64,000 nucleotides of DNA, taken from assembly GCA_039000515.1 (NCBI GenBank), contig JBCFYV010009882.1, positions 107,092,821-107,156,820 on the forward strand, written 5' to 3'. Position 1 is the stretch's first letter. The number at the start of each line of letters is the position of its first letter. This DNA comes from Timema cristinae. Lineage: Eukaryota; Arthropoda; Insecta; Phasmatodea; Timematidae. This document shows positions 58,731 through 64,000 of this stretch, one piece after another. Made by a program: the position numbers and the translations under genes. The notes below the pieces were generated by a model. The model made no database searches. It was not told the DNA's origin and saw only the letters and a program-made list of their open reading frames with translations.

Positions 58731-58934
58731 CCTCATTAGGACAACATCTGCCGCCTCTGCCGCAACATCTGTGCCTGAGGAAATAGCGATACCAACATCT
58801 GCTTGTGCTAGAGCAGGAGAATCATTGACTCCGTCTCCTACCATCACCACTCGGAGTCCTTGTTCCTGAAGATGTTGAATCTTTGCAACTTTGTGGGTCG
58901 GGAGAACTTCTGCAAACACGCGACTGATTCCTAC
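58731..58934 (-). CDS. ATP7: ATP7 exon: phosphorylation domain with GDGVND hinge
   Basis: 204 bp (68 codons, phase 0 to 0), acceptor CTGTTTAAAG and donor ATGAGG|GTACAT. It encodes [40 protein letters not shown] and [29 protein letters not shown] is the Mg2+-binding hinge motif of P-type ATPases, in the exact form found in copper pumps. Every position expected to be invariant is intact. The open frame runs past the donor into the intron, so the protein should be taken only from the exon. Confidence 0.98.
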
Positions 58935-59324
58935 CTTTAAACAGAGATAAAGCCAGCATATTAAATACAATTTATAGAGCCTTCCCTTTCTATTGTGTCT
59001 TAATCTCAATAATTGTTATTTATAATAGATCATTAATTTTCCTCTAAGCAAAAAAATTGTGGGGGTGAAACTTGGAAATTTCAACTAAGAGAATTCCAAT
59101 CATAGTCTTATTTAGCAAAAAAAAAAAAAGACAAATTCAGACCTTTAAGAAAGTTTAAGCACAGTTATAACCAGTTTTCAAATTCATTAATACCTCATTA
59201 TTTGGTTCAATAGTATGCTGCCAATGGAATATGCTATCCATTGCAGAGAAGTGTTTACATTAGCAGTTAAATATATTTTAAGAATTCAAAACATCAAACA
59301 AATTATTATTTCATAGTTTAGCAC
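58935..59324. other. ATP7 intron, nothing recognised
   Basis: Start of the 2.18-kb intron between two conserved ATPase-domain exons; AT-rich with an A run near 59120. Confidence 0.4.
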
Positions 59325-59570
59325 CATATCTTACTACTTGTTCAGGTTATACACATTTGTGCTGAATACGCTAATAAGTTAGGGTTGAGGAAGGTTGAAT
59401 TTAGAGTAAGTTTACTAACATTTGTGTCAAGGGAAAGTGGAAAACAATATTGGAAAAGCCACCCTCAGTACACCCGACCGGGATTCAAGCCCCAATCTCC
59501 CTATCATTGGCGGTATAGTCTGACACGAGAGTGATACCTTAGACCATGTGGCTACCAAAGCAGGTTATAG
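59325..59570 (-). mobile_element. old SINE-B copy, full length
   Basis: The minus strand shows a tRNA-like head (CTTTGGTAGCCACATGGTCT), B box GGCTTGAATCCC, body, and a drifted tail AACAAGTAGTAAGATATGGT. Sits in an ATP7 intron in the same orientation as the gene. Confidence 0.75.
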
Positions 59571-61113
59571 TTAAAAATATTAACCTAATTTACATACATA
59601 GCATTTTGATCAAGTGTCTAAAAAGAAGGACTATGTATCTATATAGCTCGCTTGCGGGCTCACGCCATATTTTTTTATGTGTATTAATAAAGTATGAATT
59701 ATAGATTTTTAAAAAGCTTAGACCAATGTTATTATTAAGGCTCGGATGTTTATGACCTTAAAACTAGTGAAATATGCAAACTAATATGCCCTCAAAAATA
59801 CCAATATATGACCTAAAAACATAACTAAAATCAAGGAAGTAACTTGCAGTAAAAGAAATTAGCCGACAAATTTTTAATTATTAATTGCCTTCACTTCACA
59901 TATATTACAGAACAATATCAATCTATCAGTACTTAAGTATCGTTCATTAAATTCTTTCAAATTCACATTATTTAACTACCTAACTTTTGGCATGCTTAAA
60001 ATGCTTAAAATGTGGACAGATAGAATTTACACTGAACAGGTTTTGTATAGCACTGAAAGATATATATATATATATATAAAGTAAGACAGGTTCACACCAG
60101 GAAACAACAATACAAACTACCTTTATATATAAATAACTATGGAAAACAACACATGAAAATAATAATACCAACACTTTTTAACATGATGCCGGATACCCCT
60201 TTGGGAATAGATAAAATATCAAACGATAAAAGAGAAATAAAAAATTGCTAATAGGCTCATAGACTTAATGAAATAATAATACTAGTGAGACTAAATATGA
60301 CAAATAATCTATGAAATGGAATCGAGACTGGCTTTTGAAGATTAAATAAAATATAAAATGTAAGCTAATAGATTTAAGGAACTATATTAAGTATTATAAT
60401 TATGTGATGTTGTAAGAATAGACTCAAAGGAATGAATTGTATTCATTATATCTATATTTTACTACATGTATGTATTACATTTATGGTGAGGTACCAGCTG
60501 ACAAGTCCATCATGATTAGCTGGACCATGTTTAATGATTAGAAATATGTGCTACTGAAAAAAAAAGTCAAAGGTAATATTGAAAGATCTAAGAAGATTAT
60601 GACTTATCAAAATTAATCAAATAAAAATGTACATATTGATGAGAATGAGGCAAATCTGTTGAAAGATCTTTAATCAAGAATCATTAGACATAAATGATAA
60701 GTAACCTGTAAAAGTTTTATTAACTAAAATTGCATTTTCTCAAAAAATAGGAATTGCAATTTTGTTAATAATGGAATACAATGCCTGGATACAAATTTTA
60801 ATCAAAATCGATGAAGCCAACTATGAGAAAATTAATTTTTTCTCTTTTAACCCTCAAGTAAACTACCCTTAATTTTAGGGTTGGATTTCTAATTCCAAAA
60901 ACCGGTCAGAGGAACCTTATTAAAACCCTAAATACCAAGTTTAAGCCCCCAAATGGTTAAATGGTTTTGGTTATAGGCCAAGACACATACAGACAGCTTT
61001 TGAAATAATACTTTTTCAGGTTCAAGGGGTCATGAAACGTCAAAATACATCAACATCTCGAGTTTTTTTTACGCTCTTCAAGAGATCGCAGTAAAGAATA
61101 ATTTTCAAATCAC
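59571..61113. other. ATP7 intron sequence, nothing recognised
   Basis: AT-rich; contains TATGCC/ATGACC phrases at 59750-59850 like those at 46880, and a TA tract at about 60060. No coding signal. Confidence 0.35.
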
Positions 61114-61256
61114 CTGTATGGCAATTGCTGCTGCAGTTTTCCTGTTATCTCCTGTTAGAAGAATTACTTCCAGCCCCATTCTCTTGAGTGTGTAGACAGC
61201 CAAATGGGCTTCAGGTTTAACTTTATCAGCCACACTCACCATTGCTACTAGATTAC
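61114..61256 (-). CDS. ATP7: ATP7 exon: end of ATP-binding domain and TGDNRKT
   Basis: 143 bp, acceptor TTTGTTTGCAG and donor ATACAG|GTGATT. Its first two bases (GT) complete a codon of the missing upstream exon, after which it reads [20 protein letters not shown] and [20 protein letters not shown]. Human ATP7B has GMIAIADAVKQEAALAV and [18 protein letters not shown] at this place. TGDNR is the conserved P-domain motif of P-type ATPases. The metal-binding repeats, A domain, CPC helix and DKTGT phosphorylation site must lie on exons beyond the right edge of the window. Confidence 0.97.
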
Positions 61257-61552
61257 CTGCAAACAAATTATTCTTTTATATATATATATATATTTATTTT
61301 TTTCGATTTTCTCTAATGTACACAAGATACTGAAATTTTCTACAAAATATATACTAAGTATGTTTGAAAGAGTATAAAATATTATTATCTGACACATTAA
61401 GTTAATTTCCTTTAAAAGTCTATTAAGGTCATTTGGCAATCAGAATTTATTGTACAATTTTAACAAGTATATAATAAGCTATAGTGAGTCAATGAGTTTA
61501 AATGTTAAGGTGCGGCCGAAAGGAAAATGGATATTTTTAAAGTTTTTATAGA

Positions 61553-61820
61553 ATTGAAATGTTTTGGCAAAAATAAATCAAATATTTCTCCAGTAGCAAC
61601 ATAGAGTTTAGTTTTATTCACATGGTGATATCAACAGATCTTGGTTATCTGTCGAGGGTGTTCTGGAATTTTGTCAAAACTTTTTAAATCAAGAGAAAAA
61701 GTTTTGAAAAAATTCCAGGACACCCTCGAGAGATAACCAAGATTTGTTGATATTAGCATGTGCAGAAAACTAAGCTCTATGTTGCTATTGGAGAAATATT
61801 TTATCTATTTTGGCCAACAA
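61553..61820. repeat. 270-bp inverted repeat (palindrome)
   Basis: Two arms of about 125 bp, roughly 88-90% complementary, meet at a spacer of about 15 bases near 61683-61697. The left arm includes CTCCAGTAGCAACATAGAGT and the right arm its counterpart ACTCTATGTTGCTATTGGAG in mirrored form (ACTAAGCTCTATGTTGCTAT). It lies in the ATP7 intron about 300 bp upstream of the exon at 61256 and would form a long hairpin in the pre-mRNA. A foldback MITE is the likeliest origin. Confidence 0.9.
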
Positions 61821-61994
61821 AATGTAATATGGGTATGAAATTTAGTATATAACTAGACATTCATATGAGGTATACACAATGAAATATATATAATATGTAA
61901 CAGACAAATAATATTCAATGTACAAGCAGATTAAAAGTGCTAAGTTACCATTTTTTATCATATATGAATACCTTTCTGTTAATAACACACTATA

Positions 61995-63125
61995 GGAGAA
62001 TAACACGATGATGTGCCACTGTACAAAAATATATGAGAAGATACTAGAAAAGAGAATAAGAAATAAAATGAAAGGAAGGTGGAGAGAGGAACAGCACGGA
62101 TTTAGGGAATAAAGGTCTATAATAGACTTAATCTTTGCCATATGACAGCTGATGGTAAGAAGGTGTGAATATGGGAAATGCTTGGAAATGGTATTTATGG
62201 ATGCGGAGAAGGCATATGATAGTATGGATAAAAATAAAGTTTGGAAAGAGATGGAGGAGGCTGAAGTCTATAGAGGAGTTGTAAAGAGAGTGCAAATCAT
62301 GTATGAGGATAATAGGAGTTGTGATAAGATGAAGAGTGGGAACATGGTATGGTTCCAAATACAAAATTGTGAAGGAGATTGCCCTTTCACCATTACTATT
62401 TGTAATGTTAATGGAAATGGTCATGAACAAATCGGGAGGAAAACTCGGGAGGAAAGAATGAAAGCCATGATGGTTGCTGATGACTTGATGGTTTAGGGGA
62501 GAAGGAAGAGGAAGTACAGGAACAGCCACAAGAATGGAATGAGGAAGTGAAAGAGTGTGGAATGATATTTGGCATGGCAAAGTGTGAAGTGACGGTAATG
62601 CCAAGGAAGAGGATAAGGCCTAATAAAGCTGGATGGTGTAGAGCTGAGAAAAGTGCAGAACGAAAAATACCTTGGAAGCGTGAATGAGGTGAAAGGTGAA
62701 AGTAGAGAGGATACAATGAGACGAGGACAGCAGGGAAAGTTGTTCCATAGGTATGTAAGAGAACTGCCATGGAGAAGAGAAGTGTCCTTAAAGTGTAAGT
62801 AAGTGCTGTACAGGGCATACTTTGCAACCATTGTCACATATGCAGCAGAAACATGGGCAATGAATGTAAGAAAGACTGGGAAAGTTGAGACCATGGGAAT
62901 GAAGAAGTTTGTGAGGAGCATCTTAGAGGTCACGAGGAGAAACAAAATTAGGAATGAAGTTACCCTGGAGAGAGTGGGGGTACAAGAAGTATATGATATA
63001 GTATAGAGATGGGAGGAGCAGATAACAATGTGTTCAGGTGAGAAGAGAAGAATGGTGGATGGATAGAGGAAGATAGAAGAATTTTACTAAACTACCCAGC
63101 CACAGGCTGGAAACAGTTAATTATG
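61995..63125 (+). pseudogene. LINE reverse transcriptase relic
   Basis: Broken plus-strand frames give KIYEKILEKRIRNKMKGRWR, EEQHGFRE, then FMDAEKAYDSMDKNKVWKEM (RT motif with the first catalytic Asp), RKTREERMKAMMVADDLMV (active site VADD in place of YADD), and the C-terminal YFATIVTYAAETWAMNVRKT and VTRRNKIRNEV. The GVKQGCVLSP motif is scrambled by a frameshift. Order and spacing fit a non-LTR retrotransposon ORF2 from RT to near its end. Different family from the LINE at 26225. Confidence 0.88.
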
Positions 63126-63890
63126 ATGGTGATGAGTCTAACTCTTTTCATTAATTTTATTAGTGAGATTGCATTGATCGTTACAAAAATTGAGATAAAA
63201 AATGTATATTTTATTAAATTTCTTGTTTTGACTGTACCGAATGTATAAACAACATCAACTAGCAAAACACAGTATGTCCGCCTGGCTGAGACAGTGTCGG
63301 TTTACCCAACTAATGATTCACTCAAGTAAAGCGCAAGCTGTAGAGGACAGAGTGGCATTGATCCCATCTATCTTTTCTAAGATTTATGCTTTATTTTGTT
63401 CCTTCCGATAGTCATTTGGAGCTTGAGAAATTTTCTACTGTATCACTTTTGTGCTTCAGCACAAAGTTGTCTGTTGGTGGGACTACATCAAAACAAGTCT
63501 TTATTTGCCACTGGAACCATTCTCCTGCAGCAGTTCAATCAGTAGTAGGCTCGGGCCGAAGAACACACCAGGGTAGCCGAAGGGGTCAAGTTCCAGAAAG
63601 ACTTAGGTGGAGTTGAAGTGACAGTACAGCCATGTTACTGCAAAATCAACACCCACTGCCTTACGGGAAGGGGATGAGCCCTAAAGGCTAAGGAAACAAA
63701 CCCTAACAGAAACTGAAAAGGGGAAAGATGGGCCTAGCAAGCCAGTACTGATTGCTTTCAATCAAATAAGAAGTCTTGGAGAGACATACATATATTGTAT
63801 GTGACAACCTGCTTCTTCAAATGACAATACAAATTACGAGCAGACCGATGATTATCACCATTATAAGAGGAAATAATTAACTGGAAGACA
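63126..63890. other. sequence between two LINEs, probable LINE 5' leader
   Basis: From about 63540 the composition becomes less AT-rich, with phrases such as GGGGATGAGCCCTAAAGGCT that look like the untranslated leader of the LINE starting at 63893. No host coding sequence is recognised. Confidence 0.35.
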
Positions 63891-63892
63891 CA

Positions 63893-64000
63893 TAATATCA
63901 AGATGGGGGATGGTTAACATAATGACAATGACAGGTCAGTGCGAAGAACTTGTAGATATTATGGATGAAAGGAACTTAGACATCTTGGGTCTGATTGAAA
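63893..64000 (+). mobile_element. start of a LINE ORF2 endonuclease domain, cut by window edge
   Basis: The plus frame reads WGMVNIMTMTGQCEELVDIM then DERNLDILGLIE up to the last base. Intact LINE APE-type endonucleases begin GTWNVRTM.G...ELV..M....DILGL.ET. The Asn of the WNVRT motif is present, and the frame is open to the edge. It may be better preserved than the other LINEs. Confidence 0.7.

Overview
The window is nuclear DNA from a large, AT-rich, repeat-dense arthropod genome, most likely an insect. The basis is the spliced genes with GT-AG introns of up to 28 kb, a DUF4789-type cysteine-rich secreted protein (a family I know from insects), tRNA-derived SINEs with TAA tails, and many hAT, PIF/Harbinger, LINE and Ty3/Gypsy relics. 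I cannot name the species. Only about 2% of the window looks like intact protein-coding sequence.

Three host genes are supported. (1) An ATP7-type copper-transporting P1B-ATPase lies on the minus strand. Its last six coding exons (61256-61114, 58934-58731, 58512-58363, 54372-54302, 25843-25679, 23494-23359) join in perfect reading phase. They encode the end of the nucleotide/phosphorylation domains, the last two membrane helices and a C-terminal tail with an acidic di-leucine signal. The 5' exons lie beyond the right edge. (2) An intact, intronless, GC-rich gene for a 282-residue secreted DUF4789-like protein (30706-31554, plus strand) sits inside the 28.5-kb penultimate intron of ATP7, on the opposite strand. 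(3) A first coding exon (16662-16417, minus) resembles the N terminus of raver-type RRM proteins (ribonucleoprotein PTB-binding). No later exon was found to its left, so its first intron would be longer than 16 kb.

Layout. 1-16.4 kb: gene-poor DNA with SINEs, a LINE 3' end, a field of degenerate repeats and small palindromes, a convergent inverted duplication, a 441-bp hAT-like MITE, a 1.7-kb inverted repeat and a 1.1-kb minisatellite. 16.4-16.9 kb: raver-like exon and its presumed 5' region. 19.1-20.4 kb: relic of a ZMYM1-like hAT transposase. 23.3-61.3 kb: ATP7 with its introns, which carry a Ty3/Gypsy relic, a LINE, the nested DUF4789 gene, Harbinger and hAT transposase relics, at least five MITEs and many SINEs. 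61.5-64 kb: a 270-bp palindrome, a LINE RT relic and the start of another LINE.

Two SINE families with unrelated tRNA-like heads (called A and B here) end in the same roughly 35-bp 3' tail plus (TAA)n, which implies one shared LINE partner. Many copies still show clear 7-15 bp target-site duplications. All family assignments rest on recognition by eye; no database search was run.
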